A DNA stretch of 15,579 bases from JACOVP01 sp964390715 (GTDB lineage Archaea; Nanobdellota; Nanobdellia; SCGC-AAA011-G17; UBA489), in the NCBI GenBank assembly GCA_964390715.1, contig CAYMIM010000035.1:1-15579 (forward strand), written 5' to 3'. This document shows, one piece after another, positions 1 to 6,385 of the stretch. Both the position numbers and the translations under genes were made by a program. Every line of letters begins with the position of its first letter. Position 1 is the stretch's first letter. The notes under the pieces were generated by a model. It was not told the DNA's origin. It saw nothing but the letters and a program-made list of their open reading frames with translations, and made no database searches.

Positions 1-371
1 ATATTTCCTGTGAGTTTTTCTTTCTCGATGCGTTCGACAAATGGTTGCTTGTGCATGGATGTCCCTGAGATTTGCAGCAACGGACGACCTGTCGTTGGAA
101 TCAGTTTATAGAATTCTCCTGTCTGTTCTGACTGATATTGCATCTTCTCTATACTTTTTTCCTTGATAAGATAACAACTCTTGTCTTTTTCCCTGACGCT
201 GGGCAGTTTTATTTTTTGATTATTGATGATTGGACCTTCTTCTGTCAAAGTTATTTTTGTCGTTGATTTTCCTAAATCTAAAGAAACAGCAGCTTCTTTT
301 TTCCCCAGCTTCAAAGCATGCTGAATTTTTCGTATCTGTTCACTGCTGAGGATAGGTTGTAGTTCGTTCAT
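1..371 (-). CDS. N-terminal part of a predicted archaeal class I SAM-dependent methyltransferase (COG2521-like)
   Basis: An open frame runs from ATG at 371 out of the left edge without a stop, giving about 123 residues. Near its end, the run from FYKLIP through LLQISG to SMHKQPF resembles the segment just before the SAM-binding core in the archaeal COG2521 methyltransferases, where a 'YKL-P...LEI-GI-MHR' pattern precedes the glycine-rich motif I. That motif and the catalytic core would lie outside the window. The first 40 residues are helical and Lys-rich. The gene is transcribed divergently from the lipoprotein gene at 480. A TATA-like element at 396-404 would put the transcript start within a few bases of the ATG. 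The family call rests on motif memory over one segment, and the substrate is unknown. Confidence 0.55.
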   Translation of the reverse strand, partial: MNELQPILSSEQIRKIQHALKLGKKEAAVSLDLGKSTTKITLTEEGPIINNQKIKLPSVREKDKSCYLIKEKSIEKMQYQSEQTGEFYKLIPTTGRPLLQISGTSMHKQPFVERIEKEKLTGN

Positions 372-395
372 CTCTTGTTTTATTTTCAATATGGA

Positions 396-404
396 TATTA
401 TAAT
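396..404 (-). promoter_or_regulatory. Predicted TATA box of the methyltransferase gene
   Basis: The AT-rich TATTATAAT is centred about 29 bp upstream of the ATG at 371, which fits a leaderless or nearly leaderless archaeal transcript. A second possible element for this gene is the shared TATA-like stretch at 428-436. Confidence 0.4.
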
Positions 405-427
405 AGTTACTATCCTTTGCTAGAAAG

Positions 428-436
428 CTTATATAC
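428..436 (+). promoter_or_regulatory. Predicted TATA box of the lipoprotein gene
   Basis: CTTATATAC is a good archaeal TATA box. It predicts a transcript start near 458, about 22 nt before the ATG at 480, leaving room for the Shine-Dalgarno sequence at 469-474. Confidence 0.55.
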
Positions 437-468
437 TTTCTTTTACTCGAAAAACACATAAAAACCTG

Positions 469-474
469 AGGTGA
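469..474 (+). promoter_or_regulatory. Ribosome binding site that sets the lipoprotein start
   Basis: AGGTGA lies 5 nt before ATG at 480. It overlaps the in-frame GTG at 471, so the downstream ATG is the better start and gives a protein beginning MKKILQYA. Confidence 0.6.
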
Positions 475-479
475 GTCTT

Positions 480-1001
480 ATGAAGAAAATTCTTCAATAT
501 GCAACTTTGGGTTTGGGTTTGAGTCTAGGAAGTTGTGTAAGCACGCCAACAGCATCAGAATATAAGCCTACACCAGTCGTTCTGTATGAACATTTGATTC
601 GCAATGGTCAGGAGACCGCAGATAAAGGTCGCGCTGGTGAAGCTGAAATGATGTATGGCGGTTTTCAGTTGAAAGCTACGGCAACAGCATCTCCTTTGGG
701 AAGGGGACAATTGGATCTCTTGCTGTATGATTCGAAAACACAGTGGGGCATCCTCTTTCGTGATGGTGTCAAAGGACCTTTGGATGGTATAGTTGATGAA
801 GCTGTGATCAGAACCCCTTTGGGACCTACGCCATTCTATGTAGCGAACACGCAAGCCGCGGCTGAGGGATATTTAATTGGATCTGCCCAACTCGTTGCGA
901 GGTACATCGCTGAACCTTCTGTGGACGCAAGCAAAAAACCACGAGAACTAATAGATGATTTCCTAAAATTACCCGGGAAAACAACTCCAGGATCAAAATA
1001 A
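480..1001 (+). CDS. Small predicted lipoprotein of unknown function
   Basis: The gene encodes 173 residues from ATG 480. The start is a classical lipoprotein signal: two lysines, a hydrophobic stretch, then the lipobox LGSC with the lipidated cysteine at residue 19. The mature part should therefore sit outside the cell on the membrane. It begins with a Thr/Pro/Ser-rich tether, followed by a compact domain with a YGGFQL strand, a charged QLDLLLYDSKTQWG segment and a C-terminal helix. No known family is recognised. The in-frame GTG at 471 is an alternative start but is overlapped by the ribosome binding site. The gene has its own TATA box and a T-rich tract after the stop, and looks monocistronic. 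Real gene: likely. Function: unknown. Confidence 0.7.
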   Translation: MKKILQYATLGLGLSLGSCVSTPTASEYKPTPVVLYEHLIRNGQETADKGRAGEAEMMYGGFQLKATATASPLGRGQLDLLLYDSKTQWGILFRDGVKGPLDGIVDEAVIRTPLGPTPFYVANTQAAAEGYLIGSAQLVARYIAEPSVDASKKPRELIDDFLKLPGKTTPGSK

Positions 1002-1002
1002 T

Positions 1003-1025
1003 TTTTTTCTTTTCTTTTTTTCTCG
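1003..1025 (+). terminator. T-rich transcription termination tract of the lipoprotein gene
   Basis: Right after the stop the coding strand carries two runs of seven or eight T interrupted by single C residues. Oligo-T tracts without a hairpin are the usual archaeal termination signal. Confidence 0.55.
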
Positions 1026-1062
1026 TATCTTTAAGAGGTTACTTGTGGGATTGGATTCTCAC

Positions 1063-1086
1063 AAAAAAAGATTAGTGAAGACTAAT
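1063..1086 (-). terminator. Hairpin plus T-run behind the HEPN/MNT operon
   Basis: Read on the minus strand, ATTAGT and ACTAAT form a perfect 6-bp stem around a CTTC loop (1071-1086), followed by C and seven T (1063-1069). It lies about 19 nt after the HEPN stop. This is a bacterial-like intrinsic terminator shape. The T-run alone would suffice in archaea. Confidence 0.55.
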
Positions 1087-1104
1087 AATTAAGGTGGTTG
1101 TTGA

Positions 1105-1641
1105 CTATCTAGTTCCAGTCTTAGTGGAGTCTATTATCTCTTTTATTTTGTTTACAAATCTTATCGCTTTATTCCTTAGAATTTCCGCTTCGTCAGCATC
1201 AAAGATTTTTTGTGTGGAATAACTCGCCTTATTTCTCTTACTCTTCGCTTCAATGTAATAAAGCACTTCTTCTTTTTCTATTGTTGTTTTTCCAACAGTC
1301 TCAATTTCTTCTTTGCTTAGCCCTTTTTGGTAGAATTCTTTGATAAGGATAAGAAGTGTCGCTAGATGATTTTTTGTCGCATAGCCTTTTAAAGCACAAA
1401 GCGCTAATGAAGCATGGTAGATAGAATAATACGCGCTTACAATAGCCCAATCATTAAATTCTTTTAATTCAAGCGTTGATTTAACAAACTTCAGGTTGTG
1501 ATCCGCTTTGTCAATATGACCCTGAACCAGGAGTTGTGTTTCTGTCTCTTTCTTTATCTTCTTGGATTTGAGATACTTTTGAAAATCTTTATTTCTTCTT
1601 TCTTTGTCTTCAAGCCAAATGTCCCATATTTCTTTAGCCAT
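1105..1641 (-). CDS. HEPN domain protein (UPF0332-like), partner of the upstream nucleotidyltransferase
   Basis: The protein has 178 residues, almost all helical. After a charged N-terminal arm (1-35), residues 36-175 follow the HEPN layout: DWAIVSAYYSIYHASLAL (64-81) is the conserved first long helix with the tyrosine pair. RNKASY (136-141) matches the 'RxxADY' signature of the UPF0332 branch. The catalytic RX4-6H motif of HEPN ribonucleases is not complete, because the expected histidine position is occupied by Tyr141. RNase activity is therefore uncertain. Its ATG overlaps the end of the upstream MNT gene by 8 nt and has its own Shine-Dalgarno sequence, GAGGTG (1646-1651), so the two are translationally coupled. 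HEPN/MNT pairs of this kind are known as type VII toxin-antitoxin modules or as two-gene nucleotidyltransferase complexes. Which of these applies here is inference. Confidence 0.82.
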   Translation of the reverse strand: MAKEIWDIWLEDKERRNKDFQKYLKSKKIKKETETQLLVQGHIDKADHNLKFVKSTLELKEFNDWAIVSAYYSIYHASLALCALKGYATKNHLATLLILIKEFYQKGLSKEEIETVGKTTIEKEEVLYYIEAKSKRNKASYSTQKIFDADEAEILRNKAIRFVNKIKEIIDSTKTGTR

Positions 1642-2239
1642 TTAACACCTCTTTGTAAAAGATATCGAATCCTGTAATCACGAATCCTGTTTTTATCGCG
1701 TGAGCTATCACTTTATCTTCTTCTTTCACTACTTGCTCTTTAAAATAGTCAAAGTCGATTATAAAAGTTTGTATGTTAACTCCTGTTATGGCCTCAATAT
1801 CTTCTTTTAATTTTATGTCTTTTGTTTCTTTCTTATTATAAATAAGCAGCATATCTATGTCACTTTCTTTTGAAAATGTTCCCTTCGCGGTTGAACCAAA
1901 GAGCAGAGTAATTAAAGGTTTAATTTTAATTTTGTCTACAAATTCATTAATCGCTCTTTTTCTTTCAGATGGAAGCTCATTAAATCTTTTATAATCAAAA
2001 TATGAAAAGAGAGCGTATATCTGCGCGTTCTTAGGATTTATTTTGTAAAATGTATTGCCTATCCTCTTATGGGACACTAAGAGACCGCTCTTTCGCAGGT
2101 TTTTTAAGTGCTTCAACGTAGTATTCTGAGTTAATTTCGTTTCTCTTAAAATCTCGCTAAAATACAGTTCTTTAGCCCTATGCCTGTAAAAACATTCCAG
2201 TATCTTTTCCTTTCCCTTGCCAAATAAACTATTGTTCAT
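1634..2239 (-). CDS. Winged-helix plus minimal nucleotidyltransferase (MNT) protein, HEPN partner
   Basis: The protein has 201 residues from ATG 2239. Residues 5-70 form a winged helix: FSEILRETKLTQNTTLKHLKNLRKSGLL is the helix-turn-helix, followed by a wing around RIGNTFY. A helical linker leads to a polymerase-beta-type nucleotidyltransferase domain with GST at 115-117 and SDID ending at Asp129, an exact GSX10DXD motif. In type VII systems the MNT partner adds AMP to the HEPN protein and so neutralises it. An N-terminal DNA-binding domain is an addition to the minimal MNT antitoxin and suggests self-repression. An in-frame ATG at 2260 exists, but it lies in the palindrome, only 12 bp from the TATA centre and so upstream of the predicted transcript start near 2246. 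The start at 2239 is preferred. The HEPN gene follows with an 8-nt overlap. Confidence 0.82.
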   Translation of the reverse strand: MNNSLFGKGKEKILECFYRHRAKELYFSEILRETKLTQNTTLKHLKNLRKSGLLVSHKRIGNTFYKINPKNAQIYALFSYFDYKRFNELPSERKRAINEFVDKIKIKPLITLLFGSTAKGTFSKESDIDMLLIYNKKETKDIKLKEDIEAITGVNIQTFIIDFDYFKEQVVKEEDKVIAHAIKTGFVITGFDIFYKEVLNG

Positions 2240-2242
2240 TTT

Positions 2243-2260
2243 ATGTACAATCTTGTACAT
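2243..2260. promoter_or_regulatory. Perfect 8-bp palindrome at the HEPN/MNT transcription start (predicted operator)
   Basis: ATGTACAA and TTGTACAT are perfect inverted copies separated by two bases. The site covers the transcription start predicted from the TATA box at 2269-2276 and ends just before ATG 2239. A dimeric winged-helix protein bound here would block the promoter. The obvious candidate is the winged-helix domain of the MNT protein, which the transcript encodes. Confidence 0.65.
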
Positions 2261-2268
2261 TTAATGAT

Positions 2269-2276
2269 TATATAAA
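2269..2276 (-). promoter_or_regulatory. Predicted TATA box of the HEPN/MNT operon
   Basis: On the minus strand this reads TTTATATA, an ideal archaeal TATA box. It predicts transcription starting near 2246, 7 nt upstream of ATG 2239. Confidence 0.65.
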
Positions 2277-2315
2277 TCTTTCTCTTATTGGTTTATTCAA
2301 TATGCTGAAGATGTT

Positions 2316-3026
2316 TCAATTTAAATTAATCGTGCCATTAGCGATGAGCATCAAGAGAATACCTAGAGCTACCATAATTATCCCTGTCGCTAAACGCATA
2401 TATGATTTGTAATGACCTTTCCAATTTTCGATATTTTTGATGTTCGTACCAAAATAAACCGCTAATAAGATAACAATTAACGGCATAACGAAGATAATAT
2501 TGTAGATGACTAACAAGTAGACAGCTTCCATATTAAAGTTCTGAGCCAATAACGCTGTGATGGCTAAATAAGGACCACCAGTGCAAGGCAATTCAACAGC
2601 AGCAACGAAAGCACCTAAGAAGATAACACTTGGAAGACTCGTATGTTTCGCGTATTGCTTGATACGCTCTACGTTTTTTCCCGTCAAACGCAAAGATAAT
2701 CCAGCACCATACCAAAAATAATCTTTGATTTCCAAAATACCTCCCGCAATAACAATCAATGCGACCGTTAATGTGATGTATTCTGTGATTGTCAAAGGAA
2801 TAAAGGACAAGAAGACCATTAATCCAAGACCTGCCAAGAAGTAGACTACATAAATGGAGAAAATATACACTAAAGCAATACCAAGCATTTTTCTGCGATT
2901 ATGGGAGAGCATCAATAAGGTTGATATCAACAAAATTAATACACCAATAGCACAAGGATTGATAGAATCTACGGCTGCAGTTGCTAAAACAGTTCCTAAT
3001 CCTGGTAGACCTGCTGCTACTGCCAT
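2316..3026 (-). CDS. CcdA/DsbD-like polytopic membrane protein with a conserved cysteine pair
   Basis: The protein has 236 residues, about six hydrophobic helices and little else. Two Cys sites fit the CcdA family of thiol electron carriers: NPC with Cys25 in the first helix and LPCTGGPY with Cys148 in the fourth. The two halves are related in the way typical of the family. CcdA proteins carry reducing equivalents from cytoplasmic thioredoxin across the membrane to exported thiol proteins. The start at 3026 is supported by AAGGAG at 3034-3039. It overlaps the upstream His-rich membrane protein gene by 10 nt, so the exported part of that protein is the likely partner. No thioredoxin-like gene is seen in the window. 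Small 'GAP/LysE-like' transporters look similar, but the two Cys motifs favour CcdA. Confidence 0.75.
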   Translation of the reverse strand: MAVAAGLPGLGTVLATAAVDSINPCAIGVLILLISTLLMLSHNRRKMLGIALVYIFSIYVVYFLAGLGLMVFLSFIPLTITEYITLTVALIVIAGGILEIKDYFWYGAGLSLRLTGKNVERIKQYAKHTSLPSVIFLGAFVAAVELPCTGGPYLAITALLAQNFNMEAVYLLVIYNIIFVMPLIVILLAVYFGTNIKNIENWKGHYKSYMRLATGIIMVALGILLMLIANGTINLN

Positions 3027-3844
3027 TGGACTTCTCCTTTGTTCATCGCGATACGATAGGATTCACAAAGACGTTCAGTCGTTGCTTTTTCTTCAGCGAG
3101 TTCAATAATAATGCAGTCTCCTGGAGGGACTTGACTATAAGGCGATAAAAGATACTCACTTGGCTCAAGGATTTTTTCTTGTGTCATCGTCCATTTTTTT
3201 GTGTTATGAGGATTTGTAATCTTATAGACGAAGATTTGTAGTTTTGCTGGCTTACTGTTACATTGTGTTCCTTCTTTCATCGCTACAAGACCATAGATAG
3301 TTGGATAAGTAAGTGAGGTTGGCGTTAGTTCTCCTCCGATGACCTTGAAGAAGATTGGTAGGCTGATATCTTCTGGGTGCATGACATCTCCTTCAACATG
3401 GATACGATCGTCGTTATGCTCATGGAACACTGGTGTACCTATTTTGTTGGACCATCCTTTTGGATCAATCATATCTAATTTCTCATTGCAGTTCCATATT
3501 TCAAAATCTGCATGCCAATGTACAGGACCTTTTGACCAAGCCTCGATATTTGATTGGATACTTGTATAAAATATGGTAAGGCAGACAACAGCAGTGACCA
3601 AGACTATACCAATAAAAATTATTTTTTTAATTCGGTCAACCGTTTTTTTCTTTTTTCCTGCAGTAAGATAATAGTGTTTTAGAACTGCTCCTAAGACTGT
3701 TATCCATATGGGAGCGCTGTAAAACCAAGGATTATTTAAGAATTTCAGTGATGTTTCATCTTCATGCGCTAGCACCAAAGGCATCATACAGAACACTATG
3801 GCAACTATATAAAATGTCAACCCAACCTTCTTTTTTTTCATCAT
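3017..3844 (-). CDS. Membrane-anchored protein with a His-rich exported domain
   Basis: The protein has 275 residues. A signal-like segment (residues 7-26, ending LVLA before HEDE) is followed by two hydrophobic helices at about 42-60 and 74-96. An exported domain of about 175 residues follows. It is rich in His/Asp/Glu: HWHADFEIW (109-117), Cys119, FHEHNDDRIHVEG (140-152) and His156. These clustered HxH motifs look like a metal site, but the metal cannot be told from sequence. Cys196 (TQC), a DC pair near residue 243 and Cys at about 260 could form disulfides. Overlap with the CcdA-like gene suggests that the cysteines are kept reduced or shuffled by that protein. I recall similar HWHADFEIW proteins in uncultured archaea but know no assigned function. 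The first of two adjacent ATG codons is used here. Confidence 0.72.
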   Translation of the reverse strand: MMKKKKVGLTFYIVAIVFCMMPLVLAHEDETSLKFLNNPWFYSAPIWITVLGAVLKHYYLTAGKKKKTVDRIKKIIFIGIVLVTAVVCLTIFYTSIQSNIEAWSKGPVHWHADFEIWNCNEKLDMIDPKGWSNKIGTPVFHEHNDDRIHVEGDVMHPEDISLPIFFKVIGGELTPTSLTYPTIYGLVAMKEGTQCNSKPAKLQIFVYKITNPHNTKKWTMTQEKILEPSEYLLSPYSQVPPGDCIIIELAEEKATTERLCESYRIAMNKGEVQWQ

Positions 3845-3874
3845 ACTATCTGCTCATAGGACTTGTTTAGTTGC

Positions 3875-3882
3875 TTTTAAAT
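3875..3882 (-). promoter_or_regulatory. Predicted TATA box of the His-rich protein/CcdA operon
   Basis: The minus strand reads ATTTAAAA about 35 bp before ATG 3844, which predicts a leader of about 9 nt. A 5-bp inverted repeat GTGGT/ACCAC (3887-3903) lies just upstream of the TATA box. Confidence 0.45.
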
Positions 3883-3933
3883 CTTTGTGGTTGCGGAGAC
3901 CACGGGAGAGTGAAGAAAGATATTTCTTTTTCT

Positions 3934-4866
3934 CTATTTTTCTAAAAAATATTCCAGAGGATATCTATTGTTGAGGATTACTTTATCCCAATGCGTGATG
4001 ATTGTATTCTTAACGCTATTTCTTGGAATTAAAGAGAATATTTCTGAAAGAGTTTTTCTGTACTCTACATGCGTCTGACTCATGAAATGCGCCATAACTT
4101 TTGCTCCAGCGATTGCTTGAGATCTTATGTTGGAGATATTTTTTAGTTTTTCATACAGTTGTAGTGCAGAATTTTTATTATCGCATTCAATGAGCAAGGC
4201 AGTTGTTTGTAAAGTAAATTTATTTGCGCCTGGTTGCGCTACAATAGCGAGAAAATAACCTGATTTGATCAGATTTTTACCATGATAATGGACAGAGTCA
4301 TAGGGTATTTTGAGTACTTTACTCATTTCATATAACGAATCCCTTCCATGCCCTTGAGCCATATATTTCATGATAGCTACATCGATAGCGCCTATTCTGA
4401 TTTCTTTGTTTTTTATTTTTGGCAAAGATAATTGTATATGTGTATTAAAGAAACTCACTCTTGGAAATATAAGATCCTCTATCTTCATATCCTGATATTC
4501 AAATTTATTTACTATTTTTTCAAATGCTATTTGTTGGCTTTTGTTTTTGAAGAAGCACCAGACTTGATAGTTGTAAAGTCCACTTAACTGAATTAGAGAA
4601 AGAACAGGCTTTTGTGCTATGATTTCTTTTTCAAACGGATGACTATTTTCTACTTTTACAAAATAGGTTTTCTTGATAAAGGGAAGCTTCTGCCAGTTGA
4701 TGATCGCATCATAGCGCATGATATATTCATTCTGTTCTAGAAATCTTACTCGCTTGATAACTGCAGCTTTTGTCATCTTGAGTATACGAGCTAGATCACT
4801 AATTTGCGTACGAGCATTGACCAAGAGATGCTCAAAGATGATCTTGTTTTTATCGTCTAGATCCAT
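3934..4866 (-). CDS. Tandem Lrp/AsnC-like transcription regulator with two winged-helix domains
   Basis: The protein has 310 residues and looks like two Lrp-like units in a row. Residues 5-55 form a first winged helix (ISDLARILKMTKAAVIKRVRFL). Residues 65-140 are an effector-like alpha/beta segment. A second helix-turn-helix follows at about 165-210 (SLYEMSKVLKIPYDSVHYHG), then a second alpha/beta segment at 220-290. Such fused double-HTH regulators are common in archaea. The gene diverges from the 4991 gene pair, with only 124 bp between them, so it may control that pair, itself, or both. It has a good TATA box centred 27 bp from the ATG and is leaderless. The ligand is unknown. Confidence 0.78.
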   Translation of the reverse strand: MDLDDKNKIIFEHLLVNARTQISDLARILKMTKAAVIKRVRFLEQNEYIMRYDAIINWQKLPFIKKTYFVKVENSHPFEKEIIAQKPVLSLIQLSGLYNYQVWCFFKNKSQQIAFEKIVNKFEYQDMKIEDLIFPRVSFFNTHIQLSLPKIKNKEIRIGAIDVAIMKYMAQGHGRDSLYEMSKVLKIPYDSVHYHGKNLIKSGYFLAIVAQPGANKFTLQTTALLIECDNKNSALQLYEKLKNISNIRSQAIAGAKVMAHFMSQTHVEYRKTLSEIFSLIPRNSVKNTIITHWDKVILNNRYPLEYFLEK

Positions 4867-4888
4867 GATTTTTGTATAGTTGGCTTCA

Positions 4889-4896
4889 TTTATATA
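4889..4896 (-). promoter_or_regulatory. Predicted TATA box of the tandem Lrp-like regulator
   Basis: The minus strand reads TATATAAA, centred about 27 bp before ATG 4866. This predicts transcription starting at or beside the A of the start codon. Confidence 0.6.
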
Positions 4897-4975
4897 CTTT
4901 TGCCATAAAGTTTACTAAAACTACCATAAAAGATAAATAATCTGTAATCGTCCTTGTTGAGTAATAAACAATATC

Positions 4976-4980
4976 AGGAG
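4976..4980 (+). promoter_or_regulatory. Ribosome binding site of the 4991 gene
   Basis: AGGAG sits 10 nt before ATG 4991. The gene is therefore expected to have a leader, unlike the divergent regulator. An AT-rich stretch near 4931-4942 could be its TATA box, but the match is weak. Confidence 0.5.
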
Positions 4981-4990
4981 ACAAACAACG

Positions 4991-5500
4991 ATGACACAAA
5001 AAACAAATAAAGATTTTCCAACACTCGAAAAAATTGATTTTGTTACTGGATTGAGAGTCCTGAACTATATAGAAAGGAATAGTGGTCTTGGGTGGACTGA
5101 TTTTGATAAAGGACATAATCTGGCCTATTCTGGATTTTATGCTGCCGCCATAAGACTGGCTAGAGACAGAGAAATAGAGAAGCTTAAAATGCCTGAACCT
5201 CGTCAACTACTTCACCTTATAGACAGCTCAACAGATAATAAAAGCCATGCTTTCTTTTTAACAGATAAGAGAGTTGCTCCATTAAGAGAAGTTATACAAG
5301 AGAAATATGCAAAAAATAATGTAACTGATGAAGTTACTAGAGGCGCATTTGCAGTCTATAGAATGCAAAGGGTTTCTTTTGGAGAGGAAGAGTTTTCTAG
5401 CAAAGATATTGAAAGATTACTTGCAGATATTCCAGAAGAGGTACTTTTACGCCGTCTTTCTGATCTTTCTAAGTTAGCAAAGGATGGTGGGTTGAGATGA
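4991..5500 (+). CDS. Protein of unknown function, first gene of an overlapping pair
   Basis: The protein has 169 residues, is soluble and carries no signal peptide. I do not recognise the family. The N-terminal half contains an LNYIERNSGLGWTDFDKGH stretch and helices rich in Arg and Ala. The C-terminal 35 residues (SSKDIERLLADIPEEVLLRR and the helix after it) resemble a helix-turn-helix of the 'tS-DI-L--i-e--l-rrL--L' type but end before a wing, so DNA binding is only a guess. The stop TGA overlaps the next gene's start in an ATGA arrangement, which indicates one operon with coupled translation. It diverges from the tandem Lrp-like regulator, which may control it. Confidence 0.65.
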   Translation: MTQKTNKDFPTLEKIDFVTGLRVLNYIERNSGLGWTDFDKGHNLAYSGFYAAAIRLARDREIEKLKMPEPRQLLHLIDSSTDNKSHAFFLTDKRVAPLREVIQEKYAKNNVTDEVTRGAFAVYRMQRVSFGEEEFSSKDIERLLADIPEEVLLRRLSDLSKLAKDGGLR

Positions 5501-6279
5501 CACCAGCCAACAAAGAAGAATTCACAACATTTTGTCATAGTACTTTAGATAAGACTGTACAATCTATGCAAGAGCAAGGTTATCATGTATTATTTATGCC
5601 TGAACTAGTAGACGCGCGTATTGAAAATAAAGTAAATTGGAATTCTTGGAATTCTACACTTAGCATTCAAGTGGCAGGAAAAACAAAACAAGGTGCAAGA
5701 ATTGTAGTTTATGCTCATCTTCCAACATCCTTAGCAACACCCGAAGGCATTAGAGCAGCAAGATATCAAGGCTTAGTCGAAGGATATGCTCGTTTTCCAC
5801 AAGATGAATTTCAAGAGCTTGCAGACACAGATGAAAAAACAGATGCACAGGGCAATCGTGTAATTTGGGTTGTTGATGGTCAGCATCATAAAAATAACTC
5901 ATCAAAACATGTTACTATTGAAAGCGCGCTTGATGATTTGAAAGTTGTTGCTTTTTTAGGAGGACAAGAGCGTGCTAAACTTTATTTACAGGGTTTAGAA
6001 GAACGTGATAAAGAACGCAACAGAATACTCAAATCCCCTAATGATAGTTTAGAATATATTTTAACAGCTTTTTCCTCATATACTACATCTATTAATAATC
6101 GTAGTAGCTATAAGTTAGAATATGCTAATCAGTTATTAACAACTTATGACTTTGCATTAGCTAGTTTTCTTAGCCTCGGTGTTAGAGGTCTGAGAACACT
6201 TTATACAGAAGGAATTCATGTTGATGGAGTTGATGGATTTGGACAAACCACTGGACGACTTCCTAATACTAAAAAATAA
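5497..6279 (+). CDS. Protein of unknown function, second gene of the overlapping pair
   Basis: The protein has 260 residues, is soluble and has no obvious membrane segment. The first 150 residues alternate strands and helices, with an IVVYAHLPTSLATPEGIRAA segment and RVIWVVDGQHH. The second half is mostly helical, with a very charged GLEERDKERNRILK stretch. It ends in a Gly-rich tail (GVDGFGQTTGR). None of this lets me assign a family or a catalytic residue. It starts at ATG 5497 inside the stop of the preceding gene, with GGTGGG just upstream as a weak ribosome binding site. The stop lies only 39 bp from the duplicated gene end at 6319, so this pair may lie next to a past integration point. 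Confidence 0.65.
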   Translation: MTPANKEEFTTFCHSTLDKTVQSMQEQGYHVLFMPELVDARIENKVNWNSWNSTLSIQVAGKTKQGARIVVYAHLPTSLATPEGIRAARYQGLVEGYARFPQDEFQELADTDEKTDAQGNRVIWVVDGQHHKNNSSKHVTIESALDDLKVVAFLGGQERAKLYLQGLEERDKERNRILKSPNDSLEYILTAFSSYTTSINNRSSYKLEYANQLLTTYDFALASFLSLGVRGLRTLYTEGIHVDGVDGFGQTTGRLPNTKK

Positions 6280-6318
6280 TCAAGATACAGACACACTAAG
6301 AAGTTTAAGATGGTTTAA

Positions 6319-6375
6319 TTAATCACTTACTTGGACTTCAACGTCCTTTCCATATAATTTACGCAAATCCTCAAA
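6319..6375 (-). pseudogene. Second copy of the 3' end of the large nucleotidyltransferase gene
   Basis: Read on the minus strand, this stretch encodes FEDLRKLYGKDVEVQVSD and a TAA stop. This equals residue for residue the C-terminus of the 591-residue protein encoded at 7956-9731. The DNA is not identical: at least ten of the 18 codons differ, all synonymously (for example CTC/TTG, AGA/CGT, CTT/TTA, GTC/GTA). The longest shared run is an 11-mer, ACTTGGACTTC (6329-6339 and 7966-7976 on the plus strand). Upstream the frame stays weakly similar for about six more residues and then enters the Fic gene, whose stop is at 6386. It has no start codon of its own, so it is a fragment. Such synonymous-only divergence fits a gene end brought in with a mobile element, or a truncated paralogue kept under selection before it was broken. 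Confidence 0.8.
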
Positions 6376-6385
6376 ATTTTTATTT

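Noticed and set aside
471..479. GTG at 471 as the lipoprotein start
   Set aside because: The ribosome site AGGTGA overlaps it, and the ATG at 480 gives the normal MKK signal-peptide start.
555..854. Open frame of 99 codons on the minus strand, opposite the lipoprotein gene
   Set aside because: It lies fully inside the lipoprotein gene, which has signal peptide, ribosome site and TATA box. The antisense frame has none of these.
3887..3903. GTGGT/ACCAC hairpin as terminator of the tandem Lrp-like gene
   Set aside because: The stem has only 5 bp, is not followed by a T-run and sits just upstream of the next TATA box. It may be a regulator site but the evidence is thin.
6319..6375. Assembly duplication of the nucleotidyltransferase gene end
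   Set aside because: The two copies differ at more than ten bases, nearly all synonymous, so they are not the same DNA read twice.
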